Positions 10,011 to 17,052 of a stretch of DNA of 64,000 nucleotides are shown here, in pieces. The position numbers and the translations under genes were made by a program. This stretch comes from Candidatus Saccharimonadota bacterium (GTDB lineage: Bacteria; Patescibacteriota; Saccharimonadia; Saccharimonadales; Saccharimonadaceae). Under the pieces are notes generated by a model that was not told the origin of the DNA, did not search any database, and saw nothing but the letters and a program-made list of their open reading frames with translations. The stretch is from positions 1-64,000 of the forward strand of contig JAFRCN010000006.1 in NCBI GenBank assembly GCA_017404335.1, read 5' to 3'. Position 1 is the first letter of the stretch, and every line of letters starts with the position of its first letter.

Positions 10011-10124
10011 CCATTTTTCGCTTTAAAAAGCCGGCAGATTGGTATTTTCTTCTTGCGAAGTGCATCTTAGGGATGAGCGAGCAAGAAAAAATGCCGAGAT
10101 GCCGGCTTTTTATGCGAAAAATGG
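10011..10124 (-). repeat. palindromic element family A, copy 1, downstream of tmRNA
   Basis: Arms CCATTTTTCGC / GCGAAAAATGG flank AAAAAGCCGGCA / TGCCGGCTTTTT, with a conserved centre (CTTGCTCGCTC and CTTCGCAAGAAG). On the minus strand it directly follows the tmRNA, overlaps its CCA end, and finishes in a U-run after the GCCGGC stem. It therefore probably also acts as the tmRNA terminator. A second copy with compensatory stem changes follows tRNA-Gly at 60506-60618. Confidence 0.8.
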
Positions 10125-10476
10125 TGGAGCTGGGGGATACTGCCTCCCCGTCCGGATTGTCACGGGATCATGATTCTACGCGCATAGTTTTCTGTTTTGT
10201 CTTAGCATATATTATCAGCTGCAGAAAACGAAACTGATAAAAGCCGTGGCTAGATTTTCGAATTATTTTTCGCCAGCTAAATAACCTTATTTCCGTGGTA
10301 TAATAATTCGCATTCTACGGAACCTTAAATACGAACCAGCCTACAAATAATTAGGCATAAGCCGGCATGTATGCAACATGCGCGGTTTTCGTGTTTTTAG
10401 CACTTATTTAATACTTACGGTATTCAATCGGCGCGCCTCACAATTGTTAACAACTCGTCTAAGCTTTGTCAGCCCC
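10122..10476 (-). ncRNA. ssrA: transfer-messenger RNA
   Basis: The 5' GGGGCTG (10476 downward) pairs over 7 bp with 3' CAGCTCC, followed by an encoded ACCA ending at 10122. The 3' part has the tmRNA hallmark GGACG before the T-arm. An internal frame starting at GCT (10401) encodes AKNTKTAHVAYMPAYA and stops at TAA (10353-10351). It ends in small hydrophobic residues, as degradation tags do. This RNA rescues stalled ribosomes with SmpB, which is not encoded in the window. The T-stem is GGGGA/TCCCC, but its loop reads GGCAGTA instead of the usual TTCRANN. The length of ~355 nt is normal. Confidence 0.9.
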
Positions 10477-10486
10477 AACTGAACTT

Positions 10487-10492
10487 ATTATA
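10487..10492 (-). promoter_or_regulatory. tmRNA promoter -10 box
   Basis: A perfect TATAAT on the minus strand ends 10 nt before the mature tmRNA 5' end. Transcription should therefore begin a few bases upstream of GGGGCTG. No clear -35 hexamer is seen, only a T-rich stretch. Confidence 0.7.
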
Positions 10493-10510
10493 CCACAAAT
10501 TAACATAAAG

Positions 10511-10546
10511 AAAAAGACCGGTAACTGCGAGGAAAACCGGTCTTTT
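10511..10546. terminator. bidirectional intrinsic terminator
   Basis: AAAAGACCGGT and ACCGGTCTTTT form an 11-bp stem with a 13-nt loop and a T-run on either strand. On the minus strand it closes the candidate sRNA just upstream of the tmRNA promoter. Confidence 0.8.
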
Positions 10547-10615
10547 GTAGAGTGTGGAGTTATTTTGGCTAAATTTTTGTTTTTGGCTTTTGTATAATTA
10601 TTTTATTCAAAAGCT
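10511..10615 (-). ncRNA. candidate small RNA, ~105 nt
   Basis: A consensus promoter on the minus strand (10622-10650) and a strong terminator (10511-10546) bracket a ~105-nt unit between C1 and the tmRNA. The transcript would be A-rich, starting near 10615. A short frame, GAGG followed by TTG and 12 codons (NKIIIQKPKTKI), is possible but unconvincing. I recognise no Rfam-like family, so function is unknown. Confidence 0.5.
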
Positions 10616-10621
10616 ACCTCT

Positions 10622-10650
10622 ATTATAAGCCAGAAAAACGGTTATGTCAA
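10622..10650 (-). promoter_or_regulatory. consensus promoter of the candidate small RNA
   Basis: TTGACA (10645-10650) and TATAAT (10622-10627) on the minus strand are separated by exactly 17 nt. Both hexamers are perfect, and no protein-coding gene follows before the terminator. Confidence 0.75.
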
Positions 10651-10712
10651 TACATTTTTTGAACAATTTTTTTACTTTTTTGCTGAGTTTTCCACAAGAA
10701 CAAAATTATTTG

Positions 10713-10896
10713 CTATGAGGAACTCTACTGTTTTTATTTGCGTTTACGCTTCACGCCGGGAATGTTTTCGCAAAACTCTTAACGAAAAATCGCTCGTCTC
10801 ACGCCGGATGGGGGTCTCGCTCGCGATTTTTCTAACTTTTACGAAAACATTCTCGGGTTTGCTTTATACAAATAAAAACAGTAGAGTTCCTCGTAG
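10713..10896. repeat. palindromic element family C, copy 1
   Basis: A ~180-bp inverted repeat. The outer arms GAGGAACTCTACTGTTTTTA / TAAAAACAGTAGAGTTCCTC are unique to this site. The middle arms GAATGTTTTCG / CGAAAACATTC follow, then a conserved centre with AACGAAAAATCGCTCGTCTC, CACGCCGGATGGGGGT and the returning GCGATTTTT. The centre recurs at 14360-14544 with entirely different but again complementary arms. No gene lies within it; comM begins 85 nt downstream. Confidence 0.85.
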
Positions 10897-10980
10897 ATAA
10901 CTTATCGTATGACGGACCATTTTAAGCATAAGCGTAGCTTTTGGGTTGAAAAATTTGTTGAGACGTGGTAGGTAGGGGGC

Positions 10981-12489
10981 ATGATAGCTAAAATTGAGGC
11001 GGCGATTCCCTTTGGATTCGAGGGAAAATTAGTCGAAGTAGAGGGGGATATGAATCGAGGACTACCGGCATTTAATATCGTCGGGATGGCCAGTAAAACT
11101 ATCAACGAAGCGAAAGAGCGCGTGCGGAGTGCGATAGTGAATTCTGGGTTTTCGTTCCCTGACAAAAAGGTAACGATTAGTCTTGCGCCAGCGGAACTTT
11201 TAAAAGACGGAGCATACCTGGACCTTCCGATTGCGCTTTCGGTTTTAATCTTGTCGGGGCAGCTTTTAAAAATGGACGTAAAGAGCAAAATGTTTATCGG
11301 GGAACTTTCGCTAAACGGAGAGATAAGACCGGTAAGAGGGATAATCAACATCATCGAAACGGCGAAGGGGGCGGGGGTATCGGAAATTTACATTCCGAAG
11401 CAAAATTTAGCACAAGCGGCGTTAATTTCGGGAGTGGAAATATATGGGGTGGAGACGCTCCAAGAGCTGTATTTGGGACTCAAAAATCAAAAGACGATAG
11501 TTGCGGCGGGTGAAATCCAAAATGGGCTTAAAATCGACGCTACGGGCCAAGAATCGCCGATTTTGGACCATATTCGCGGACAAGAAATGGCGAAAAGAGC
11601 GATGGAGATTGCGATTGCGGGGCACCATAATATCCTGATTTCTGGCCCACCCGGAGCGGGTAAGACTCTTCTTTCGAAGGCGGCAGCGAATCTTTTGCCT
11701 GAACTGACGCCGGAGGAGATGGTCGAGATTACGAAGATCTATTCAATTGCGGGGCTTTTAAAGGATGACGTGGTCGCTTATCGTCCCTTTAGAAGTCCAC
11801 ATCATACAGCTTCGGCGACTTCGGTGATTGGGGGAGCAGGTGGCCCAGGAGAAATATCTCTTGCACATAAGGGAGTGTTATTCTTAGACGAAATCCCGGA
11901 GTTTCCGAGGTCGGTTTTAGAGGCGCTCCGGCAGCCCCTGGAGGACAAAACCATTGCAATTTCAAGGGCGAACCGAAAAATGATCTTTCCAGCAGATTTT
12001 ATGCTGGTTGCGACGATGAATCCCTGCCCTTGTGGATATCTGGGAGACCCGACGCACGAGTGCAAATGTACAGAGACGCAGATTCAAAATTATCGTAAGA
12101 AGTTATCGGGACCGTTGTTTGACCGAATCGACATGAACATAGAGGTGGAGAAGGTAAAAAATGATGATTTAAGAAGGCCGCTCGGAGAAAATAAAGGTGA
12201 GCATGATGTTGTAAAAAATAATATAAAAGAGGCAATTTTAAGGCAACGACGACGCTATGGCAAGGACGGAATATATAACAGTTCCCTTTCTTCATTTGAG
12301 GTAACTAAGTTAATAAAACTAGAAGCGGAGGCTGAGAGAATTCTAGCAAATGCGTCGGAAAGACTGAACTTATCGGCAAGGTCGTATTTTAAAACGATAA
12401 AGGTCGCGAGGACGATTGCGGATCTCGACAATTCTGAAATAATCCTGGCAAAACATTTAGCGGAAGCGTTGACATACCGAAGAAGATGA
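10981..12489 (+). CDS. comM: ComM/YifB-family AAA+ ATPase (Mg-chelatase-like)
   Basis: A 502-residue protein of the YifB/ComM family, which promotes branch migration and chromosomal integration during natural transformation. The N-terminal Lon-like domain (GLPAFNIVGMASKTINEAKERV) is followed by an AAA+ module. Walker A is GPPGAGKT, Walker B is LFLDEIPEF, and MNPCPCGYLGDPTHEC carries the family's conserved Cys residues. The C-terminal helical domain (ARSYFKTIKVARTIADLD) is complete. The ATG follows a G-rich ribosome site. The last ~20 bp contain the infC promoter. CPR bacteria often retain competence genes for scavenging DNA. Confidence 0.93.
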   Translation: MIAKIEAAIPFGFEGKLVEVEGDMNRGLPAFNIVGMASKTINEAKERVRSAIVNSGFSFPDKKVTISLAPAELLKDGAYLDLPIALSVLILSGQLLKMDVKSKMFIGELSLNGEIRPVRGIINIIETAKGAGVSEIYIPKQNLAQAALISGVEIYGVETLQELYLGLKNQKTIVAAGEIQNGLKIDATGQESPILDHIRGQEMAKRAMEIAIAGHHNILISGPPGAGKTLLSKAAANLLPELTPEEMVEITKIYSIAGLLKDDVVAYRPFRSPHHTASATSVIGGAGGPGEISLAHKGVLFLDEIPEFPRSVLEALRQPLEDKTIAISRANRKMIFPADFMLVATMNPCPCGYLGDPTHECKCTETQIQNYRKKLSGPLFDRIDMNIEVEKVKNDDLRRPLGENKGEHDVVKNNIKEAILRQRRRYGKDGIYNSSLSSFEVTKLIKLEAEAERILANASERLNLSARSYFKTIKVARTIADLDNSEIILAKHLAEALTYRRR

Positions 12490-12497
12490 GGTATAAT
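12469..12497 (+). promoter_or_regulatory. infC operon promoter inside the 3' end of comM
   Basis: TTGACA (12469-12474), a 17-nt spacer and TATAAT (12492-12497) form a consensus promoter over the comM stop codon. Transcripts should start near 12504, which lies downstream of the only in-frame ATG (12486) of infC. This decides in favour of a later, non-standard start. Confidence 0.85.
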
Positions 12498-12533
12498 GGT
12501 TATCAGGTTAATTCAAGAGAAGAAAGGACTATC

Positions 12534-13052
12534 ATAAAAAACAATTCACGCACGCGGTTAAATGGAGAAATTCGTTATCCGGAGGTGCGCGTTATCGGTT
12601 CTAGTGGGGAGCAACTTGGCATTATGTCTAGTCGCGAAGCCCAACTTCTCGCGAATCAACAGGGAGTAGATTTAGTGGAGATTGCCGCTAACGCTAATCC
12701 GCCGGTCGTTAAGATTATTGACTGGGGCAAGTTTCAGTATCAAAAAATGAAAGAAGAGGCGAAAAATCGCAAAAAGGCTCGCGAAAAGCAATCTGAGCTG
12801 AAGCAGATGAAAATTGGTCTCAAGATTTCAGATAACGACCTTAACATTAAAGTCCGGAAAATGCGAGAATTTCTCGAGGATGGTGACCGAGTAAAGATTT
12901 TAATTATCTTCCGTGGTCGTGAGATGGCACACAAAGAGATTGGAAGTGAGCTACTCGATCGGGTGATTAAGCTTCTCGGCGACGACATCGTCCTTGAGGG
13001 AAAACAGCAAATGAACGGACGAAATCTGTCGATACAAGTTCGACGAAAATAA
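12534..13052 (+). CDS. infC: translation initiation factor IF-3
   Basis: IF3 checks the start codon and initiator tRNA on the 30S subunit. Both domains are present: the N-domain (RLNGEIRYPEVRVI, VDLVEIAANANPPVVKIIDWGKFQYQ) and the C-domain (KMKIGLKISDNDLNIKVRKMREFL, QMNGRNLSIQVRRK). AAGAAAGGA lies 2 nt before ATC (12531) and 5 nt before ATA (12534). No ATG, GTG or TTG is in frame between the promoter and the conserved domain. A rare start is therefore likely, as in E. coli infC (AUU), where it allows autoregulation. An in-frame ATG at 12486, overlapping the comM stop as ATGA, remains possible for comM read-through transcripts. Confidence 0.93.
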   Translation: MKNNSRTRLNGEIRYPEVRVIGSSGEQLGIMSSREAQLLANQQGVDLVEIAANANPPVVKIIDWGKFQYQKMKEEAKNRKKAREKQSELKQMKIGLKISDNDLNIKVRKMREFLEDGDRVKILIIFRGREMAHKEIGSELLDRVIKLLGDDIVLEGKQQMNGRNLSIQVRRK

Positions 13053-13184
13053 CTAGGGTAGATACGGAAGAAGTAGTTTCCTGCTTTTACGGTCTCCTGG
13101 TCGCACATTAGGTTAGCTGGTGTTGTAAAAAATACATAAACAGATAGCCATAAGCAATATTAACTATAAACCAAAGGAAAATCT
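13053..13184 (+). promoter_or_regulatory. infC-rpmI intergenic leader, possible L20-type control region
   Basis: 132 nt without a gene between infC and rpmI. It contains a hairpin (AGAAGTAG..CTGCTTTT) and a repeated AGCTGGT/CCTGGT motif. In other bacteria L20 represses translation by binding structured mRNA in this position. I see no diagnostic match here, so this is only positional inference. Confidence 0.35.
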
Positions 13185-13379
13185 ATGCCAAAATTAAAGA
13201 CGCACAAAGGCACCGCCAAGAGGATTAAGATTACCGGTTCAGGTAAAATTGTCCGTGAGCGCGCCTTCGGGAATCATATTCTCGCGAAGAAATCTAAAGC
13301 CAGGAAACGCAACATGAAAACTGCTGCGGTGATTAATGGCAAAATCAAGAAAAACGTTAAGACGGCGTTAGGAGTTTAA
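13185..13379 (+). CDS. rpmI: 50S ribosomal protein L35
   Basis: A 64-residue basic protein with the L35 signature ([34 protein letters not shown]). Part of the large-subunit core. It starts at the ATG after AAAGGAAAA and ends 2 nt before rplT, in the conserved infC-rpmI-rplT order. Confidence 0.96.
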   Translation: MPKLKTHKGTAKRIKITGSGKIVRERAFGNHILAKKSKARKRNMKTAAVINGKIKKNVKTALGV

Positions 13380-13381
13380 TC

Positions 13382-13729
13382 ATGAGAGTAAAAAGAGGAG
13401 TCGCGGCACACGCGAAGCATAAGAAAATTTTAACCGCCGCTAAGGGTATGCAACATGCACGCACCCGAAGCTTCCGGTTGGGTAAGCAGGGCGTAATTAA
13501 GGCTTTACAATATAGCTACCGAGATCGCCGGAATCGTAAGCGTGATCTCAGGGCGCTTTGGATTACTCGCATCAATAATGCCTCGAGAGAGCTTGGTCTT
13601 TCCTACTCGCAGTTAATTGCGGGGATGAAAGCGAAAGGCATCACGCTTGATAGAAAAATCTTAGCTGAGCTTGCGGTTAATCATCCAGAAGCATTTAAGA
13701 AAATTGTTAATACGGTAAAGGAGAAATAA
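13382..13729 (+). CDS. rplT: 50S ribosomal protein L20
   Basis: 115 residues, full length for L20. The basic N-terminal extension ([20 protein letters not shown]) and core ([39 protein letters not shown]) match the family. It assembles early on 23S rRNA and is the usual autoregulator of this operon. Confidence 0.97.
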   Translation: MRVKRGVAAHAKHKKILTAAKGMQHARTRSFRLGKQGVIKALQYSYRDRRNRKRDLRALWITRINNASRELGLSYSQLIAGMKAKGITLDRKILAELAVNHPEAFKKIVNTVKEK

Positions 13730-13730
13730 G

Positions 13731-13952
13731 ATGGCGATTTGCGAAATTACCGGAAAAGGTAAAATGTATGGTCACAACGTTTCCTTCTCCCAACGACACA
13801 CCCGAAAAGTTTTTAAACCGAACGTTTCAAAAAGGACGCTAATAATTAACGGTCAAAAGATTAAATGCAATGTTTCGGCGTCGGCTTTAAGGACCTTAAA
13901 GAAAAAGGGTCTAATCGAGAGCCCAAAGGCGAAAACTGAAAAAAAGGCTTAA
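13731..13952 (+). CDS. rpmB: 50S ribosomal protein L28
   Basis: 73 residues with the L28 pattern (CEITGKGKMYGHNVSFSQR, TRKVFKPNV). Large-subunit protein. The Cys residues of zinc-binding L28 are reduced to isolated ones. Placing rpmB directly after rplT (1 nt gap) is unlike the E. coli rpmBG arrangement. A strong terminator follows. Confidence 0.93.
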   Translation: MAICEITGKGKMYGHNVSFSQRHTRKVFKPNVSKRTLIINGQKIKCNVSASALRTLKKKGLIESPKAKTEKKA

Positions 13953-13962
13953 ATTAAGCGAC

Positions 13963-13990
13963 AAAAAATCCTCCTCGCGGGGGATTTTTT
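13963..13990 (+). terminator. terminator of the infC-rpmI-rplT-rpmB operon
   Basis: AAAAAATCC..GGATTTTTT with a GC-rich stem and a T-run, 11 nt after the rpmB stop. It also works toward the convergent rnpB gene. Confidence 0.9.
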
Positions 13991-14000
13991 GATGGGGTCG

Positions 14001-14344
14001 TGAGCCATCATTAAGCCGGGTTCTGTGCCTGGTTTAAAGGATTTATTCAGGCGATAATCATCTATCTAGACGCCATATTGCTACAGCGTTCAAGCGGTGA
14101 GCGTACGTCCTCGAGCAAAGGCTGATAGTACTCCTTGCAACGGGTAGGGTTTGCCGCCACCTCGTATCACTACGAGATGCTGTGAGCTCTTACCTCACTC
14201 TTTTCACCCTTACCGGAAAACCGGCGGTTTGGTTTCTGTGGTACTTTCCCTATTCTTGCGAACGGTCGCCGTTAGCGACTACCCTGCTCTATGTTGCCCG
14301 GACTTTCCTCTTGAGTGATCTCAAGCGATTATCTTTCAGGCTCA
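14001..14344 (-). ncRNA. rnpB: RNase P RNA
   Basis: The catalytic RNA of RNase P, which matures tRNA 5' ends. Minus-strand hallmarks are AGGAAAGTCCGGGC near the 5' end, GGTAAGAGCTCAC in the specificity domain, GGTGGCGGCAAACCC, and ACAGAACCCGGCTTA at the 3' end. P1 is formed by TGAGCC / GGCTCA, which sets the boundaries. TATAAT at 14350-14355 gives the promoter. It is convergent with rpmB. A family C palindrome begins a few bases upstream of the -10 box. Confidence 0.96.
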
Positions 14345-14359
14345 GATACATTATAACAT

Positions 14360-14544
14360 ATTTCTTAATAAATAAGCTATTTTTATCTGTGGCTTCGCTC
14401 ACGTCCGAAATTTTTCATGAATTTCTTAACGAAAAAATCGCTCGTCTCACGCCGGATGGGGGTTCGCGAGACGATTTTTCCTAAAATTCATGAAAAATAT
14501 CGGGTTCGCTCAATACAGATAAAAATAGCTTATTTATTTGAAAT
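14360..14544. repeat. palindromic element family C, copy 2
   Basis: The same centre as copy 1 (AACGAAAAAATCGCTCGTCTC, CACGCCGGATGGGGGT) with different self-complementary arms. These are AATAAATAAGCTATTTTTAT / ATAAAAATAGCTTATTTATT outside and ATTTTTCATGAATTT / AAATTCATGAAAAAT inside. It fills the gap between rimK and rnpB and reaches to ~5 bp from the rnpB -10 box. It therefore supplies the DNA where the -35 region of rnpB must lie. Confidence 0.85.
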
Positions 14545-14559
14545 AGGCAATATCCTCTG

Positions 14560-15468
14560 CTAGGCGCCGACGCGATCTTTGCCGTTGCGACGAGAGGCGT
14601 TATGCTCAATATATTCGATGATTTTCGAGGCGACGTCGCGACCGGTGACTTTTTCGATGCCGAAACCGGGGGAGGCATTAACTTCAAGGACGAGCGGGCC
14701 CCGCTCGGAGCGCATTAAATCTACGCCACAGATATGAAGCCCCATGGCTTTGGCAGCTTTTAAGGCAATCTTCTTTTCTTCGGACGAAAGAGCAACCGGA
14801 GTGCCAAGACCACCTTTATGGAGATTGGAACGAAAATCGTCATCTAAGGAAGTCCGTTGCATTGAAGCAATGACACGGTTCCCTACTACGAAGGCACGGA
14901 TATCGGTGCCGGCAGATTCTTTAATGTATTCCTGGAGTAAAATGTTGGTCCCGTCTTCGTTGTAGAGATAGAAGGCCTGGAGAGCGGATTTTGCGGCTTT
15001 TTTAGTATCAGCCAAAATAACACCGTTACCGTGCGTACCGGTAGCGAGCTTGATGATGACCGGAAGTCCAATCTGTTCGAGTAAGTCGTCAATATCGGAA
15101 GTATTGCGAGAAACGAGAGTTTTCGGGGTATCGACATCGTATTTCGCGAGGATCTGGGCAGCGCGAAGTTTATCGCGTGCGCGAGTAATCGCAACCGAAG
15201 CGGCGGAAGTGTAGACGCCTTGCATCTCGAATTGGCGAACGACGGCGCAGCCGTAGCGGGTCATGTTGTTAGAAATACGAGGTAAAATTGCGTCGAAGCC
15301 AGTAAGTTTTTCGCCGTCGTAGTAGACATCCGGATGCTTATCGTCGAGCGAGAGGTAACAATTTTTATACTTGATAACCGAGACATCATGGCCGCGCTTT
15401 TTGGCTTCCTCGACAAGGCGCTTGGTAGAATAATTCCCTGGTCCGTTGGACAAAATTGCTAGTTTCAT
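14560..15468 (-). CDS. rimK: RimK-type ATP-grasp ligase
   Basis: 302-residue ATP-grasp enzyme of the RimK family, which adds glutamate residues to a protein C-terminus (ribosomal protein S6 in E. coli). Recognisable are the N-terminal segment (MKLAILSNGPGNYSTKRLVEEA), the ATP-binding region (GLPVIIKLATGTHGNGV, ILLQEYIKES) and the metal-binding end (GVDLMRSERGPLVLEVNAS). The upstream gene for a RimK-linked protease overlaps its ATG by 4 nt (ATGA), so the two act together. Confidence 0.92.
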   Translation of the reverse strand: MKLAILSNGPGNYSTKRLVEEAKKRGHDVSVIKYKNCYLSLDDKHPDVYYDGEKLTGFDAILPRISNNMTRYGCAVVRQFEMQGVYTSAASVAITRARDKLRAAQILAKYDVDTPKTLVSRNTSDIDDLLEQIGLPVIIKLATGTHGNGVILADTKKAAKSALQAFYLYNEDGTNILLQEYIKESAGTDIRAFVVGNRVIASMQRTSLDDDFRSNLHKGGLGTPVALSSEEKKIALKAAKAMGLHICGVDLMRSERGPLVLEVNASPGFGIEKVTGRDVASKIIEYIEHNASRRNGKDRVGA

Positions 15469-15995
15469 AATTCTCCTTTCGGTATTGTAATATATTTTTG
15501 GTGGAATTTGTAGGGGTTTTCTTCTAGTTCTTGATTTAGACCTTTCGTTTTTTTCGGGGTTTTTTTCGGGATGATAGTTTTCGAGACATCAACCAAGAAT
15601 AAGCCAGACAAAGTGCGACGGCCGATCAGAATTGGAAAATTATTACGAGAACGATTTGCAAGAGTGAAAGGGGTTTTAATGGTTTTACCTCCTAGAGTCA
15701 GAGGTAAAGTAACCTGATAGCGAATCTGACTATCACCGTGGGAAGAGCGAACGGATTTAGCAATATAATCCTTAGTTTCGATTAACTCACTAGTATAAAA
15801 AGGGGATTTTTCGCCGAATAAAGAAAAGACGAGTGTGCCGTCTTTTTTCATATCGATATGAGAAACCCAGATAGCAGAAGAGTCAGCGCCAGTATCGATT
15901 TTGGCGGGAATGTTTTTAATATTTGAGACGTCAACTAGCTCGGTCGAGCCGAGGATTGGAAGATTAGTTTTAGTATCTAGATTTTGTGACGCCAT
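15465..15995 (-). CDS. RimK-associated retropepsin-like protease domain protein
   Basis: The ATG at 15995 (MASQNLDTKTN) is preferred because a TATAAT ends 10 nt upstream of it. The ~176-residue product has the ATP-dependent zinc-protease/RimB-like fold (PF05618): an aspartyl-protease motif KIDTGADSSAIW and a partner region FPILIGRRTL. In other bacteria the partner protein removes RimK-added glutamates, so a reversible tagging pair is likely. The N-terminus is short, so the start is not certain. Confidence 0.85.
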   Translation of the reverse strand: MASQNLDTKTNLPILGSTELVDVSNIKNIPAKIDTGADSSAIWVSHIDMKKDGTLVFSLFGEKSPFYTSELIETKDYIAKSVRSSHGDSQIRYQVTLPLTLGGKTIKTPFTLANRSRNNFPILIGRRTLSGLFLVDVSKTIIPKKTPKKTKGLNQELEENPYKFHQKYITIPKGEL

Positions 15996-16046
15996 AGATG
16001 TCTTTATTATATCACACTTATGCAAAAAAGTCAATGTTTTCTCTGT

Positions 16047-16889
16047 TTAGCGACGAAGCATGTTGTCGATGGCGAGGTTGGCTTCGTGATCGGCGGCAAC
16101 GTTGTTTGAGCGGGGGACATGAGTAAAGGAAACAGCGTCGAAATTCTGGAGCTTAGACTGGAGCTCGCGATAAATTGGGAGAATGTCTTGGTTTTTGATG
16201 CTAAAAACTCCGTTCATCTGGTTTACGACCATGAGACTGTCGGAAATAAAGCGAACAGTTTTAAGGTTTAATTCAATCGCGCGTTCAATTCCCTTCTTTA
16301 AGGCGTAATATTCGGCGGTACGAGAAGTCGCGAACCCGATAAACTCGCCGCCACGTTCAATAATCTTACCATCGGTACCGTAGATACAATAACCAATACC
16401 GGACGGACCGGGGTTACCGCGGGAAGCGCCGTCGACATTGATTGTAACACCGTTCAAAGTGTCGCGCGGAGAAGTACGAGCGATAGTCTTTCCTTCTTCG
16501 ATTTCGAGGACAGAGGCGCTGGCTTCGTCGAAGCGGATGCCGGCATTTACGTCTTTGAAAAATTTATAAGCAGTGTAACGGTCGCGAGGGGTAGGTTTTT
16601 GGGTCGGTCTAACAATAAGCTCGTAGACAATATAAAGATTACTGAGTTGGCTGGCGCCTTCGGGAGCGAGAAAAGTGATGACATCTTTTAGCTTAATCGA
16701 GGTGGCTGATAAGCCGGTGTACTCAGTTAGAGAGCGCGCCATGGCCTCTTCGGGTTGCTCGCCGAATTTAATCTTGCCGGTCGGAAGTTCCCAAAAAGCC
16801 GGAGCCTCAGAACGACCCCGGTTACGCTTAAAAATCAGAACCCCTTCTTCGGTTTTAATAATTCCTACAACTCGAATTCTTTGTTTCAT
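16047..16889 (-). CDS. NUDIX-RNase HI fusion protein
   Basis: 280 residues. Residues ~1-140 form a NUDIX-like domain and ~145-280 a type I RNase H. The RNase H part keeps its acidic set: NVDGASRGNPGP, SRTAEYYALKKG, FISDS and NVAADHEAN. It is probably active on RNA-DNA hybrids. The NUDIX box is eroded: after G-x5-E-x7-R the expected E-U-x-E-E is S-L-T-E-Y, so two catalytic acids are missing. GGTGGGC precedes the ATG. A ~155-nt structured leader lies upstream. Confidence 0.88.
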   Translation of the reverse strand: MKQRIRVVGIIKTEEGVLIFKRNRGRSEAPAFWELPTGKIKFGEQPEEAMARSLTEYTGLSATSIKLKDVITFLAPEGASQLSNLYIVYELIVRPTQKPTPRDRYTAYKFFKDVNAGIRFDEASASVLEIEEGKTIARTSPRDTLNGVTINVDGASRGNPGPSGIGYCIYGTDGKIIERGGEFIGFATSRTAEYYALKKGIERAIELNLKTVRFISDSLMVVNQMNGVFSIKNQDILPIYRELQSKLQNFDAVSFTHVPRSNNVAADHEANLAIDNMLRR

Positions 16890-17044
16890 TGCCCACCTTT
16901 GGTACTACCTTTATGGACCCTGTCAGCCTGTTTTCCCCGTAATATATACAAGGTGGGTAAAATCTTATGCGACATAACCACGGTCATGAGCCACGAAATC
17001 CCGTAAACATGATTATTCAGGAAAATCATGCTGCCGACAGGGCT
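16890..17044 (-). ncRNA. structured leader or small RNA upstream of the NUDIX-RNase H gene
   Basis: A TATAAT on the minus strand starts a ~155-nt segment. GCCCTGTCGGC near its 5' end pairs with GCTGACAGGGT near its 3' end (10-11 bp). Inside are hairpins CATGATT/AATCATG and TTATG/CATAA. A closed multi-branch fold in front of a coding gene suggests a cis-regulatory RNA. A separate small RNA is the alternative. It matches no riboswitch motif that I know. Confidence 0.5.
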
Positions 17045-17052
17045 TAACTTAA

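Noticed and set aside
9845-10124. CRISPR-like array of repeats
   Set aside because: The repeats are inverted, not regularly spaced direct repeats, with no spacers and no cas genes.
10685-10700. A DnaA-box-like TTTTCCACA near the tmRNA island, possible replication origin
   Set aside because: Only one good match, no dnaA or dnaN nearby and no box cluster. The gene-poor character is explained by RNA genes and palindromes.
10902-11354. Antisense 150-codon frame opposite comM
   Set aside because: Composition follows from the opposite strand of a strongly conserved gene, and there is no ribosome site.
16890-17044. 6S RNA or SRP RNA
   Set aside because: No SRP domain IV motif is present, and the branched fold does not resemble the single long hairpin with a central bubble of 6S RNA.
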